The position numbers and the translations under genes are program-made. Below are positions 1-8,735 of a stretch of 64,000 bases of DNA, piece after piece. Numbering within the stretch: position 1 is the stretch's first letter; every line of letters starts with the position of its first letter. Below the pieces are notes generated by a model, which saw only the letters and a program-made list of their open reading frames with translations, had not been told where the DNA came from and searched no databases. Source of the stretch: Prauserella isguenensis (GTDB lineage Bacteria > Actinomycetota > Actinomycetes > Mycobacteriales > Pseudonocardiaceae); NCBI RefSeq assembly GCF_014191605.1, contig NZ_JACHWU010000003.1, forward strand, positions 62,001 through 126,000, in the 5' to 3' direction.

Positions 1-517
1 CCACGCCCCCGGAACGAACGTCGAGTTCATCGTCATGCAGCTGCTGCGGCTCGGCAGGCTGGGGTCGTTCGACTTCAACTCCCGGTTCTACGCCGACGAC
101 GACCTGATCGTCGGCGCCGCCGACCCGTTCCAGCTCTTCCGCATCCTGCACGAAGTCGTCGCGGGCGGCGGGCTGGCCGAGGACTCGGCGGTGCGGTTCA
201 TGCTCGACCAGTGCCACAACATCGAGGACAAGATTCCCGGCCAGATCCGTTCGGTCCTCAACGTGCAGGAGATGACGGCGCGGGCGCTGCTCGTCGACCA
301 CGCCGCGCTGGAGAAGGCGCAGGCATCCCACGACGTGCTAGCCGCCAACGAGGTACTGATGGACGCGTTCCAGACCGACGTGCGCGGGGAACTGGCCGCG
401 TGGCGGGAATCCCGGGGACTGCCCGCCGACCCGATGCGCGCGTACGCCGAGTCGGGACACCAGCGGCGACTCGCCGAGCAGCGGGTCGGTGGCACGCAGG
501 CGGGCTGGGGCGCATGA
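1..517 (+). CDS. rhaI: L-rhamnose isomerase, C-terminal part (5' end outside window)
   Basis: Converts L-rhamnose to L-rhamnulose, the first step of cytoplasmic rhamnose catabolism. Only the last 171 residues are visible; the reading frame is already open at base 2. The stretch FDFNSRFYADDDLIVGAADP and the helical tail match the RhaI (Pseudomonas stutzeri-type) xylose-isomerase-fold family, whose members run roughly 390-430 residues, so about half is missing to the left. The stop codon overlaps an ATG at 514 that is in frame with the next gene, so the two are probably cotranscribed and coupled. The two genes that follow carry out the next pathway steps, which supports the call. Confidence 0.88.
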   Translation, partial: HAPGTNVEFIVMQLLRLGRLGSFDFNSRFYADDDLIVGAADPFQLFRILHEVVAGGGLAEDSAVRFMLDQCHNIEDKIPGQIRSVLNVQEMTARALLVDHAALEKAQASHDVLAANEVLMDAFQTDVRGELAAWRESRGLPADPMRAYAESGHQRRLAEQRVGGTQAGWGA

Positions 518-546
518 GCGACGGTCGTACAGCGAAGGAGAACACC

Positions 547-2589
547 GTGACCACAGCCGATTCCGTCGTCGCCGACCTGCTGGCTCGCAGCAACCGCCTC
601 GGGTCCGATCCGAAGAACACCAACTTCGCGGGCGGCAACGCCTCCGCGAAAGGCACGGATGTCGACCCGGTCACCGGCGAGCCCGTGGACCTGTTGTGGG
701 TCAAGGGCTCGGGCGGCGATCTCGGCACGCTCACCGAGCAGGGCCTCGCGGTGCTACGGCTGGACCGGCTGCAGGCGCTGCGCGCCGTCTACCCCGGACT
801 CGACCGCGAGGACGAGATGGTCGCGGCGTTCGACTACACGCTGCACGGCAGGGGCGGCGCGGCCCCGTCGATCGACACGGCGATGCACGGACTCGTCGAC
901 GCCTGCCACGTCGACCACCTCCACCCCGACAGCGGCATCGCGATCGCCACCGCCGTCGACGGTCCCGCGCTGACGGAGAAGATCTTCGGCGGCGCGGTGG
1001 TGTGGGTGCCGTGGCGCCGTCCCGGTTGGCAGCTCGGTCAGGACATCGCCGACATCAAGCGGGACCATCCGGACGCGGTCGGCGTGGTGCTCGGCGGTCA
1101 CGGCATCACGGCGTGGGGTGACACGAGCGACGAGTGCGAGCGGAACTCGCTGTGGATGATCGACACCGCCGCGGCGTACATCGCCGAGCACGGCGAACCC
1201 GAACCGTTCGGCCCCGTGCTCGACGGTTACGAGCCGCTACCGGTGGAGCAGCGCCACGCGAAGGCCGCCGCACTCGCACCGATCATTCGCGGCCTGGCGA
1301 GCACGGACCGGCGGCAGGTCGGCCATTTCACGGACAGTCCCGAGGTGCTGGAGTTCCTGTCGCGTGCCGAACACCCGCGTCTCGTCGAGCTCGGCACCAG
1401 CTGTCCGGACCACTTCCTGCGCACGAAGGTCAAGCCGCTCGTGCTGGACCTGCCCGCGACCGCCACGGTCGAGGAGTCGGCACAGCGACTGCGTGAACTG
1501 CACGCCCGGTATCGCGAGGACTACGCCGGCTACTACCACCGGCACGCCACCGCGGACTCGCCGCCGATGCGCGGGGCCGACCCGGCGATCGTGCTCGTGC
1601 CCGGTGTCGGCATGTTCAGCTACGGCGGCGACAAGCAGACCGCGCGGGTGGCGGGCGAGTTCTACGTGAATGCCGTCAACGTGATGCGCGGTGCCGAGGC
1701 GATCTCCAGTTATCGGCCCATCGACGAGTCCGAGAAGTTCCGCATCGAGTACTGGGAACTCGAAGAGGCCAAGCTGCGCAGGCGTCCCGCGCCGAAACCG
1801 CTGGCGACCCGCGTCGCGCTCGTCACCGGCGCGGCGTCGGGCATCGGCAAGGCCACGGCGCAGCGGCTCGCCGCGGAGGGCGCCATGGTGGTGATCGCCG
1901 ACCTCGACGCCGACGAGGCCGCGGCGGCCGCAGCGGAACTCGGATCGGCCGACGTCGCCATCGGCGTGCGGGCCGACGTCACCGACGAGGCCGGTGTCGC
2001 CGGCGCCGTGCGGGAGGCCGTACTGGCGTTCGGCGGGCTGGACCTGGTGGTCAACAACGCCGGGATGTCGCTGTCGAAGCCGCTGCTGGAGACCACGTCG
2101 GAGGACTGGGACCGCCAGCACGACGTCATGGCGAAGGGCTCGTTCCTGGTCAGCCGCGCCGCTGCCGAGGTGTTCATCGCACAGGACCTGGGCGGCGACA
2201 TCGTCTACGTCGTGTCGAAGAACAGCGTGTTCGCAGGGCCGAACAACATCGCTTACTCGGCGACGAAGGCCGACCAGGCGCATCAGGTGCGGCTCCTCGC
2301 CGCCGAACTGGGCGAGCACGGTATCCGGGTCAACGGCGTCAACCCCGACGGAGTGGTGCGCGGCTCCGGCATCTTCGCAGGCGGGTGGGGCGCCGAGCGC
2401 GCGAAGGTCTACGGCGTGCCGGAGTCCGAGCTCGGCGCGTTCTACGCCCAGCGCACGCTACTCAAACGGGAGGTGCTGCCCGAGCACGTCGCCAACGCGG
2501 TGTTCGCACTGACCGGCGGGGACCTGAGCCACACGACGGGGTTGCACGTGCCTGTGGACGCCGGCGTCGCCGCAGCGTTCCTGCGATGA
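547..2589 (+). CDS. rhaD: Bifunctional rhamnulose-1-phosphate aldolase / short-chain alcohol dehydrogenase
   Basis: 680 residues. The N-terminal half is a class II aldolase (zinc His cluster in HVDHLHPDS near residue 120) that splits L-rhamnulose-1-phosphate into dihydroxyacetone phosphate and L-lactaldehyde. The C-terminal part is an SDR domain with TGAASGIG near residue 427, NNAG near 503 and catalytic YSATK near 568; it is expected to oxidise or reduce the lactaldehyde. This fusion is an established family (RhaEW/YuxG type) of about 680 residues. The GTG start at 547 was chosen because GAAGGAG lies six bases upstream; an in-frame ATG at 514 overlapping the rhaI stop has no such site but cannot be excluded. 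It lies between rhaI and rhamnulokinase. Confidence 0.9.
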   Translation: MTTADSVVADLLARSNRLGSDPKNTNFAGGNASAKGTDVDPVTGEPVDLLWVKGSGGDLGTLTEQGLAVLRLDRLQALRAVYPGLDREDEMVAAFDYTLHGRGGAAPSIDTAMHGLVDACHVDHLHPDSGIAIATAVDGPALTEKIFGGAVVWVPWRRPGWQLGQDIADIKRDHPDAVGVVLGGHGITAWGDTSDECERNSLWMIDTAAAYIAEHGEPEPFGPVLDGYEPLPVEQRHAKAAALAPIIRGLASTDRRQVGHFTDSPEVLEFLSRAEHPRLVELGTSCPDHFLRTKVKPLVLDLPATATVEESAQRLRELHARYREDYAGYYHRHATADSPPMRGADPAIVLVPGVGMFSYGGDKQTARVAGEFYVNAVNVMRGAEAISSYRPIDESEKFRIEYWELEEAKLRRRPAPKPLATRVALVTGAASGIGKATAQRLAAEGAMVVIADLDADEAAAAAAELGSADVAIGVRADVTDEAGVAGAVREAVLAFGGLDLVVNNAGMSLSKPLLETTSEDWDRQHDVMAKGSFLVSRAAAEVFIAQDLGGDIVYVVSKNSVFAGPNNIAYSATKADQAHQVRLLAAELGEHGIRVNGVNPDGVVRGSGIFAGGWGAERAKVYGVPESELGAFYAQRTLLKREVLPEHVANAVFALTGGDLSHTTGLHVPVDAGVAAAFLR

Positions 2590-2599
2590 GGAGGGGCCG

Positions 2600-4009
2600 G
2601 TGAGCACTGCCCACGGGAGCGTCGCCGCGGTCGACCTGGGCGCATCGGGCGGACGGGTCATGCTCGGCCACGTCGGCGAGAACGAGCTCCGGCTGGAGAC
2701 CGTCGGCCGGTTCGACAACGAGCCGGTGCGCACGCCCGACGGGCTGCACTGGAACATTCTCGAGCTGTACCGGCGGTTGCGGGAGGGCGTGGCCGAGGCC
2801 GCGATCCGCGCGCCCGGCCTGCTGAGTGTCGGCATCGACTCGTGGGCCGTCGACTACGGGCTCCTGCGCGCGGGCACGCTGCTCGGTGTTCCGTACCACT
2901 ACCGCGACACCCGGACCGGCGACGCTGTCCGGGACATCCACGCGATCGCCGGTCCCGAGGAGCTGTACCGGCACAACGGCCTTCAGCACCTGCCGTTCAA
3001 CACGCTGTTCCAGCTGGCCGCCGACCGGCGTACGGGGCTGCTCGACGTCGCGGAGCGGATGCTGCTGCTCCCGGATCTGCTGGCGTACTGGCTGACGGGC
3101 GTGCAGGGGGCCGAACGCACCAACGCGTCGACCACCGGGCTGCTGGCCCCCGGCGGCGGGGCGTGGAACGAAGCCTTGCTGGGACGGCTCGGCCTCGACC
3201 GTTCACTGTTTCCTTCCCTCGTCTCCCCCGGAGACACGATCGGCGAGACCGAGGTGCGGGACGGGCACCGGATCCGCGTCACGGCGGTCGGTTCGCACGA
3301 CACCGCGTCGGCGGTGGCGGCCGTACCCGCCGCCGAGGAGTCGTTCGCCTACATCTCGTGCGGCACGTGGTCGCTGGTGGGTGTCGAACTCGACGAACCG
3401 GTGCTGTCGGAGGAGTCGCGTGCGGCCGGGTTCACCAACGAGCTGGGCGTCGACGGTCGGATCCGGTATCTGCACAACGTCACGGGACTGTGGCTGCTGA
3501 GCGAGTCCGTGGCGCACTGGCGCCGCAGCGACCCCGCCGTCGAACTGTCCACAGTGCTCGCCCAGGCCGCGGACGTGCCACCGGGGCACGTGCCGGTTTT
3601 CGACACCGATGACGAGCGATTCCTGCCTCCGGGGGACATGCCCGCGAGGATCGCGGCGTGGTTGGCCGAACGCGACCTGCCCGTTCCCGCGACCCGCGCC
3701 GAGTTCGTGCGATGCATCCTGGAGAGCCTCGCCGAGGCCTACGCCCGGACGATCACCACGGCGGAGAAGCTCACGGGCCGTTCGGTGCCGGTCGTGCACA
3801 TGGTCGGCGGTGGCTGCCGCAACACGCTGCTGTGCCGGCTCACCGCCGAGCGCACGGGCCGTCCCGTCGTCGCGGGCCCGGTCGAGGCGACGGCCACGGG
3901 CAACGTGCTCGTTCAGGCACGAGCCGCGGGGCTGATCCGCGGAGGCCTCGACGACCTCCGCGCCCTCGTCGCCCGCACCCACCACCTGGAGACCTACCTG
4001 CCGTCATGA
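2600..4009 (+). CDS. rhaB: Rhamnulokinase (FGGY carbohydrate kinase)
   Basis: Phosphorylates L-rhamnulose at O-1 with ATP. 469 residues, normal for the FGGY family. The N-terminal nucleotide fold starts with AAVDLGASGGRV; the second domain carries GSHDTASA, CGTWSLVG and the C-terminal glycine-rich VGGGCRNTLL. The GTG start follows a GAGGAGGGG ribosome site that overlaps the end of the preceding gene, ten bases after its stop, so the three rhamnose genes form one operon. No rhamnose transporter or regulator is seen in the window; they may lie to the left. Confidence 0.9.
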   Translation: MSTAHGSVAAVDLGASGGRVMLGHVGENELRLETVGRFDNEPVRTPDGLHWNILELYRRLREGVAEAAIRAPGLLSVGIDSWAVDYGLLRAGTLLGVPYHYRDTRTGDAVRDIHAIAGPEELYRHNGLQHLPFNTLFQLAADRRTGLLDVAERMLLLPDLLAYWLTGVQGAERTNASTTGLLAPGGGAWNEALLGRLGLDRSLFPSLVSPGDTIGETEVRDGHRIRVTAVGSHDTASAVAAVPAAEESFAYISCGTWSLVGVELDEPVLSEESRAAGFTNELGVDGRIRYLHNVTGLWLLSESVAHWRRSDPAVELSTVLAQAADVPPGHVPVFDTDDERFLPPGDMPARIAAWLAERDLPVPATRAEFVRCILESLAEAYARTITTAEKLTGRSVPVVHMVGGGCRNTLLCRLTAERTGRPVVAGPVEATATGNVLVQARAAGLIRGGLDDLRALVARTHHLETYLPS

Positions 4010-4032
4010 GCGGCTCGCCGAGCCGGCCCGTA

Positions 4033-4076
4033 CCGGTCTCCGCCGCCGGCCGTCCGGGGCCGACGACGGAGACCGG
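4033..4076. terminator. Inverted repeat between convergent rhaB and the symporter gene
   Basis: Perfect 10-base arms, CCGGTCTCCG at 4033-4042 and CGGAGACCGG at 4067-4076, with a GC-rich loop. It sits in the 91-base gap between two convergent genes, the expected place for a bidirectional terminator. There is no U-tract, which is usual in high-GC actinobacteria. Confidence 0.55.
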
Positions 4077-4100
4077 CCGTCGCGGCAGCAGCTCACCCGA

Positions 4101-5504
4101 TCATGCGGGGACCGACTGCTCGGCCGGTGCCCGCGGGGTGGTCAGCAGGCTGCCGACGACGAGCGCCAGTACGGCCAGTGGCAGGGCGACGAGCACACTG
4201 TTCCAGTCGAAGGGCTTGTCGAGGCCGAACTCCCATCCGACGGTCGCCACGATGCCGGTGATCATCGACGCGATACATCCGACGGCGGTCGCGCGCCGCC
4301 ACAGGAACGTCGCGAGCAGCGACGGCGTCACCACCGCGCCGTACATCGTGTACGCGAACACCTGGATCTCCAGCACCCCGGGGAAGAACTCGCCGATCAC
4401 GAACGCCGCCGCGCCGAGCAGGACGATCGTCATCCTCGTCAGCAACAGCTCCCTGCGGGAACCGCGTTCCTTCTTCGACAGCGAACCGTAGATGTCACGG
4501 ACCAGGTTTCCGGCCGACGACAACAAGTACGAGTTGGCGGTCGTGATGATGAACGCGGTCGCGGCCATGAGCATGATCGCCCCGAGCGCCACCGGCAACG
4601 AGTCGGTCGAGAGCCGCAGCACCGCGGTGTCCGGCTGGATCGCGGGCAGCAGCACCGCGGCGCCCGAGGAGATGACGATGACCGCCCCGTAGAACAGCAG
4701 GTCCCCCGCCAGGAAGCCGACGGTCGAGCGTTTCGCCACCTCCGGGCTCTGTGCGGCGCTGAACCGCTGGTACATGTTCTGGTCGCCCAGGATCAGCAAC
4801 AGCGTCGGCAGTATGTACCCCAGCATCTGGATCGGGGTCAGTCCGCCGCTCCACGTCATGTGGTCCTCGGGGAGCCGCTCGGCCAGTCCGCCGAAACCGC
4901 CGAGCGTCACGAGCACGAAGACGAACGCCCCGACCAGGCCGATGGTGATCAGCAGCGCGCTCAGCGCGTCGGTGTAGGCCACCGAGATCAGACCGCCGCT
5001 GAAGGCGAGGAACACGACCACGACCAGTCCCACGATCTTCGCGACGCCCTCGGGAAAGCCCGTCGTGAGGTGCAGGATGTAGCCGAGGCCGCGTACCTGT
5101 TCGGAGACGATCGCGCTGTAGGCGATGACGATCGCCACGGCGGTGACGATCCGGACGGACGGCCCGTAGCGTTGCTGCATCAACTCGGGAACCGTGTACT
5201 TGCTGTGCTCGCGGACGCGCTTGGCGAGGAACAGGTACATGATCAGGATGCCGAGCGGAGCGCCGATGCTGTAGAAGATGCTCGCGAGCGGCCCGTAGGT
5301 GTACGAGAACGACGCGCGCCCCATGATCGTGCCCGCGCCCGTCCAGGTGGCCAGCAGTGTGCCCATCAGCACGAGCCTGCCGAGCCGCTGTCCGGCCAGC
5401 ATGAAGTCGTGATTGTTCTTGATCTTCCTCGCCGCCCAGACGCCGATCGCGACCATCGCGGCGACGTAGGCACAGATCGAGCCGAGAATCAGCGCGTCCC
5501 TCAT
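4101..5504 (-). CDS. Sodium:solute symporter (SSS family)
   Basis: 467 residues with about 12-13 hydrophobic segments across the whole length, starting with LILGSICAYVAAMVAIGVWA. Typical SSS features include the FMLAGQRLG loop after the first helix, TWTGAGTIMG, a GGLISVAYTDALSA helix and GDQNMYQRFSAAQS. The substrate cannot be read from sequence. The start codon overlaps the stop of the upstream amidohydrolase by four bases (ATGA), so the pair is translationally coupled. The likely inference is that the symporter imports the amidohydrolase substrate using the sodium gradient. Confidence 0.88.
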   Translation of the reverse strand: MRDALILGSICAYVAAMVAIGVWAARKIKNNHDFMLAGQRLGRLVLMGTLLATWTGAGTIMGRASFSYTYGPLASIFYSIGAPLGILIMYLFLAKRVREHSKYTVPELMQQRYGPSVRIVTAVAIVIAYSAIVSEQVRGLGYILHLTTGFPEGVAKIVGLVVVVFLAFSGGLISVAYTDALSALLITIGLVGAFVFVLVTLGGFGGLAERLPEDHMTWSGGLTPIQMLGYILPTLLLILGDQNMYQRFSAAQSPEVAKRSTVGFLAGDLLFYGAVIVISSGAAVLLPAIQPDTAVLRLSTDSLPVALGAIMLMAATAFIITTANSYLLSSAGNLVRDIYGSLSKKERGSRRELLLTRMTIVLLGAAAFVIGEFFPGVLEIQVFAYTMYGAVVTPSLLATFLWRRATAVGCIASMITGIVATVGWEFGLDKPFDWNSVLVALPLAVLALVVGSLLTTPRAPAEQSVPA

Positions 5505-6724
5505 GGCTCACTCCTGACCACGCGAGCGCCCTGCACGACCGTGCGGATGTTGCCGGGGTCGGCCAGCACGGTGACATCGGCGAGCGGGTCCTCGTCGAGG
5601 ACCACCAGGTCGGCGTGCGCCCCCGGCGCGAGTGTGCCGAGCTCTCCCCGCATACCGACGAGCGCCGCAGCGTTGGTCGTCGCCGCCCGGATGACGTCGA
5701 GCGGGCGCTGCACCTGCGCCCTGATGCGGAACTCCTCGTTCTGCCTCCGCTGCATTCCGCCGAGCAGGTCGGAGCCGTAGGCCAGCCGCACACCCGCCCG
5801 TGAGGCCGTCTCCAGCGCGCCGAGGCCGTTGTCGAGCACCTCGCCGACCTTCTCCCAGCTGGCCTGCGGCAACCCGTGATCCCGGCCCTCCTCGCGCAGC
5901 GCGAAGTAGGTCACGAGCGTGGGGACGAGGAACGCATCCCGTTCGAGCAGCAGCTCCACCGTGCGGTCGTCGAGGAGGTTGCCGTGTTCGACGCAGTGGA
6001 CACCGGCCTCGAGGGCACGGTTGATGGCGTACGGCGGATAGGCGTGCACCGTGACGTAGCGGCCCGCCGCCTCGACCTCGTCGACGGCCGCACGCAGCTC
6101 GTCCATCGAGTACTGCGTCGAGCCGATCCGGTCCCCCAGTGACGACACCCCGCCCGAGGCGTGCAGCTTCACGTGGTGGGCACCGCGCCGCAGCTCCTCC
6201 CGGACGGCCTTACGCACCTCGTCCGCACCGTCGACGACCCGGCCGGTTCCGGAGCAGCACGGGTGCCCGTCGACGTGGTTCTGCTCGACGGTCCGCTTGT
6301 CACCGTGCCCGCCCGTCTGGCTCAGGGCCTTGCCGCCGTAGAACAGCCGTGGGCCGCGGATGAGTCCCTCTTCCCGAGCCCGTGCCAGGCCGAAGTCCGC
6401 GCCGCCGGTGTCGCGGACGGTCGTGAAGCCGCGGTCGAGCATCGCACCCATGTTGCGGACGGCTCCGGCCGTGACGTAGGTCGGCGGCGCGTCGGCGACG
6501 ACGGTGAGGTTGCCGCTGAAGGCGAGGACGTGCACGTGACAGTCGATCAGTCCCGGCAGCACGTATCCGCCGTGGACGTCGAGCACCGGGATGTCGGACG
6601 CCGGGCGAATGCGGTCGTCGACCTCGACCACCCGGCCGTTCTCGCACCGTAGGTCGGCTCGCCGATACTCCCCCTGCTCGGGATCGAGCACGTGGGCGTC
6701 ACGGACGAGGAGCGTTGCGGTCAT
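5501..6724 (-). CDS. Metal-dependent amidohydrolase (imidazolonepropionase / prolidase-like clade)
   Basis: 407 residues, cytoplasmic (no signal peptide). Amidohydrolase-superfamily metal ligands are all present: HVH at 63-65, a probable carbamylated lysine at 186 in HHVKLHASGG, histidines at 227 and 247 (EHGN), and aspartate 319 in AYGSDLLGG. The family hydrolyses cyclic amides, acyl-amino acids or dipeptides; the exact substrate is not evident. The start is supported by GGAGGT seven bases upstream. It is co-operonic with a sodium symporter and divergent from an Lrp-type regulator, suggesting an uptake-plus-hydrolysis module for an amino-acid-like compound. Confidence 0.85.
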   Translation of the reverse strand: MTATLLVRDAHVLDPEQGEYRRADLRCENGRVVEVDDRIRPASDIPVLDVHGGYVLPGLIDCHVHVLAFSGNLTVVADAPPTYVTAGAVRNMGAMLDRGFTTVRDTGGADFGLARAREEGLIRGPRLFYGGKALSQTGGHGDKRTVEQNHVDGHPCCSGTGRVVDGADEVRKAVREELRRGAHHVKLHASGGVSSLGDRIGSTQYSMDELRAAVDEVEAAGRYVTVHAYPPYAINRALEAGVHCVEHGNLLDDRTVELLLERDAFLVPTLVTYFALREEGRDHGLPQASWEKVGEVLDNGLGALETASRAGVRLAYGSDLLGGMQRRQNEEFRIRAQVQRPLDVIRAATTNAAALVGMRGELGTLAPGAHADLVVLDEDPLADVTVLADPGNIRTVVQGARVVRSEP

Positions 6725-6849
6725 CGGACAAACCTCCGATCAACAGAACAATATGACCGCATACCTTCAACCGATGACATGAATCTGTCAATATAGATCT
6801 GTACATGGCTCTGATCGTTCACTCAGGGCGCTCGTGCTAGAAACAGGAC
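6725..6849. promoter_or_regulatory. Divergent promoter region between amidohydrolase and Lrp regulator
   Basis: 125 bases, clearly more AT-rich than the surroundings, especially 6740-6800 (TCAATATAGATCTGTACAT). It holds a TATAGAT hexamer-like stretch near 6793 and a TGTCAA/TTGACA element near 6786. It must contain promoters for both directions and probably the Lrp binding site; I cannot fix the exact -35/-10 pairs. Confidence 0.4.
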
Positions 6850-7815
6850 ATGCTGGCGGACACCCTCGATCCCGAAGACCTCGACCTCGTCGCGGCGCTG
6901 CAGCTGGCGCCACGGGTGAGCTTGCAGGTGCTCGCGACGACGCTCGGGATCTCGACGGGCACCGTGAGCAGGCGGTTGACGAGACTGCGGGAGCACTACG
7001 GGCTCCGCATCGTCGGCCAGATCCCCTGGTGGCTCGACGGGGCCACCCCGCACCACGTGTGGGTCTCCACTGCGCCGGGGCACGCACGCGAGGTCGCCAC
7101 GGCGGTCGCGGACCTGTCCGAGGCACAGTTCGTCGCGTCGACCACGGGCCGCGCCGACGTCTACTGCATCCTGCACCCGCGGCGGCGTGACGAGGCGGCC
7201 GAGCTGCTGACCGTGACACTGCCGTCGATCCCGGGCATCGCCACGACGCATTCGGAACTCGGTCTGCACCGGTACGTCTCCGGCTCGACCTGGCGGCTGC
7301 ACCGACTGACGGCCGACCAGGAACAGGCGCTCGTCCAGCACCGCCACGGTGCCCCGCCCGACACGCCCGTGCCGATGGACGACGACGAACGCGCCGTGGC
7401 CACGGTGCTGCACCGCAACGGCAGGGCCAGCGCCGCCGAGATCGCCCGCGAACTGGGCAGGAGCGCGTCCACCGCGTATCGCACGACCCAGTCGGTACTG
7501 GACCGCGGGCTCGTGCAGCCACGGGTCGAGATCGAACCGGCGATCCTGGGCTATCCGCTCGAGGCCGTCGTCTCACTGTCCACGTCGCCGGCGTCGATGC
7601 GCGCCATCGCCACCGCACTGGCGGGCCACGAATCGGCCCGCTACGTGACGACCGTGGCGGGCACCTCGTCCGTCCTGCACCACGGCTTGTTCCACCACGA
7701 GGACGACCTCGCGACGTTCCTCTCCGACGATCTCGGCAAACACGCCGGCGTCACCGCATTCGAGGTGTCGACCGTGCTGTCGGTGCTGACCCGCTACTGG
7801 TCACCGAGGCGCTAG
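6850..7815 (+). CDS. Lrp/AsnC-family transcriptional regulator with two HTH-AsnC halves
   Basis: 321 residues, double the size of classic Lrp. An AsnC-type HTH occupies residues 11-60 (LATTLGISTGTVSRRLTRL) and a second lies at about 175-225 (IAREL GRSASTAYRTTQSV), each followed by a ferredoxin-like ligand domain. This tandem architecture is common in actinobacteria. It is transcribed divergently from the amidohydrolase-symporter pair, so it probably controls that module in response to an amino acid or related amide. Start ATG is preceded by a weak ACAGGA site. Confidence 0.88.
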   Translation: MLADTLDPEDLDLVAALQLAPRVSLQVLATTLGISTGTVSRRLTRLREHYGLRIVGQIPWWLDGATPHHVWVSTAPGHAREVATAVADLSEAQFVASTTGRADVYCILHPRRRDEAAELLTVTLPSIPGIATTHSELGLHRYVSGSTWRLHRLTADQEQALVQHRHGAPPDTPVPMDDDERAVATVLHRNGRASAAEIARELGRSASTAYRTTQSVLDRGLVQPRVEIEPAILGYPLEAVVSLSTSPASMRAIATALAGHESARYVTTVAGTSSVLHHGLFHHEDDLATFLSDDLGKHAGVTAFEVSTVLSVLTRYWSPRR

Positions 7816-7907
7816 TGGCACATCAGGGACACCGGCGTCACCACTTCGCCACTCTCTGTCCATTGCGGACCGACGACGGGACTGGGCCCGACCGGGCCCG
7901 CAACCAC

Positions 7908-8675
7908 TCACGGCAGGCTGCGGCCGATGCCCCGGGCAGCGACCTGCAGCGCGGCCAGCAGCCGGGTGCGCTCCCGTTTGAGGGTGGGCACGACGATGCC
8001 CAGCGCGGCCGCGACCTCGGGGACACCATCTGCCGAAGCTCTGCGCAGGATCGGCACCGCGATGGAGCAGGCCCCGAGGGTCATCTCGTCCTCGGTCGTC
8101 GCGTAGCCCTCGCGCCGGACCGCGGCGAGCTGCCGTCGCAACCGTTCCGGGTGGATGATCGTGTGCACGGTGGGTCGGCGCAGCTCCGCAGCGAGGTAGT
8201 CGTCCCGCAGCTCCGCGGGCGCGTGCGCGAGCAGCACCTTCCCGACCCCCGTGGCGTGCAACGGCAGCCGGGAACCGGCACGGCTGACCACCGGGACCGA
8301 GGCGCGTCCCGACAACCGGTCGAGATACAGCACCTCCCGCCCATCGCGAACCGCGAGGTGGACGGTCGCACGAGTGGCCGCGTGGATGTCGCTCAGGAAC
8401 GGCGACGCGACCTGCTGGAGCTCGGTCTGCTCGGGCGCGAGCATGCCCACGTCCCACAACCGCCGCCCGATCGCGTACCGGCCCTCCGCATCCCGCGTGA
8501 GCGCCTCCCCCGCGACGAGTTCACGCAGCAGACGGTGCACGGTCGGCACGGGCAGGTCCGCCCGCCGCGCCAGGTCGGTGACGCCGAGTCGGCGATGCCC
8601 GTTGTCGAACGCGTACAGCACGGCCAGCACCCGGGACACCACACTCGCACCCGGGGTCGACACATTGCCGGACAT
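7908..8675 (-). CDS. IclR-family transcriptional regulator of the pca-pob operon
   Basis: 255 residues. Winged HTH at about 12-62 (GVTDLARRADLPVPTVHRLL) followed by the IclR effector domain (LPLHATGVGKVLLA, GYATTEDEMTLGACSIAVPI). It is divergent from pcaHGBC-pobA, the usual place for PcaR/PobR-type regulators that sense protocatechuate, 4-hydroxybenzoate or 3-oxoadipate. A perfect 19-base palindrome lies nine bases upstream of its start. Which effector it binds, and whether it activates or represses, cannot be told from sequence. Confidence 0.88.
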   Translation of the reverse strand: MSGNVSTPGASVVSRVLAVLYAFDNGHRRLGVTDLARRADLPVPTVHRLLRELVAGEALTRDAEGRYAIGRRLWDVGMLAPEQTELQQVASPFLSDIHAATRATVHLAVRDGREVLYLDRLSGRASVPVVSRAGSRLPLHATGVGKVLLAHAPAELRDDYLAAELRRPTVHTIIHPERLRRQLAAVRREGYATTEDEMTLGACSIAVPILRRASADGVPEVAAALGIVVPTLKRERTRLLAALQVAARGIGRSLP

Positions 8676-8683
8676 ACAGCTCG

Positions 8684-8702
8684 CCTTTCACTCAGTGAAA
8701 GG
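8684..8702. promoter_or_regulatory. Perfect palindrome, probable IclR-type operator
   Basis: CCTTTCACTCAGTGAAAGG has two perfect 9-base arms around one central base. It lies in the 60-base divergent gap, close to the regulator start and about 33 bases before pcaH, so one site could control both directions. The symmetry and spacing fit dimeric IclR regulators; binding is inferred. Confidence 0.7.
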
Positions 8703-8735
8703 ACACTCTAGCCCTGGCAGCCACCTCCGCGCACG

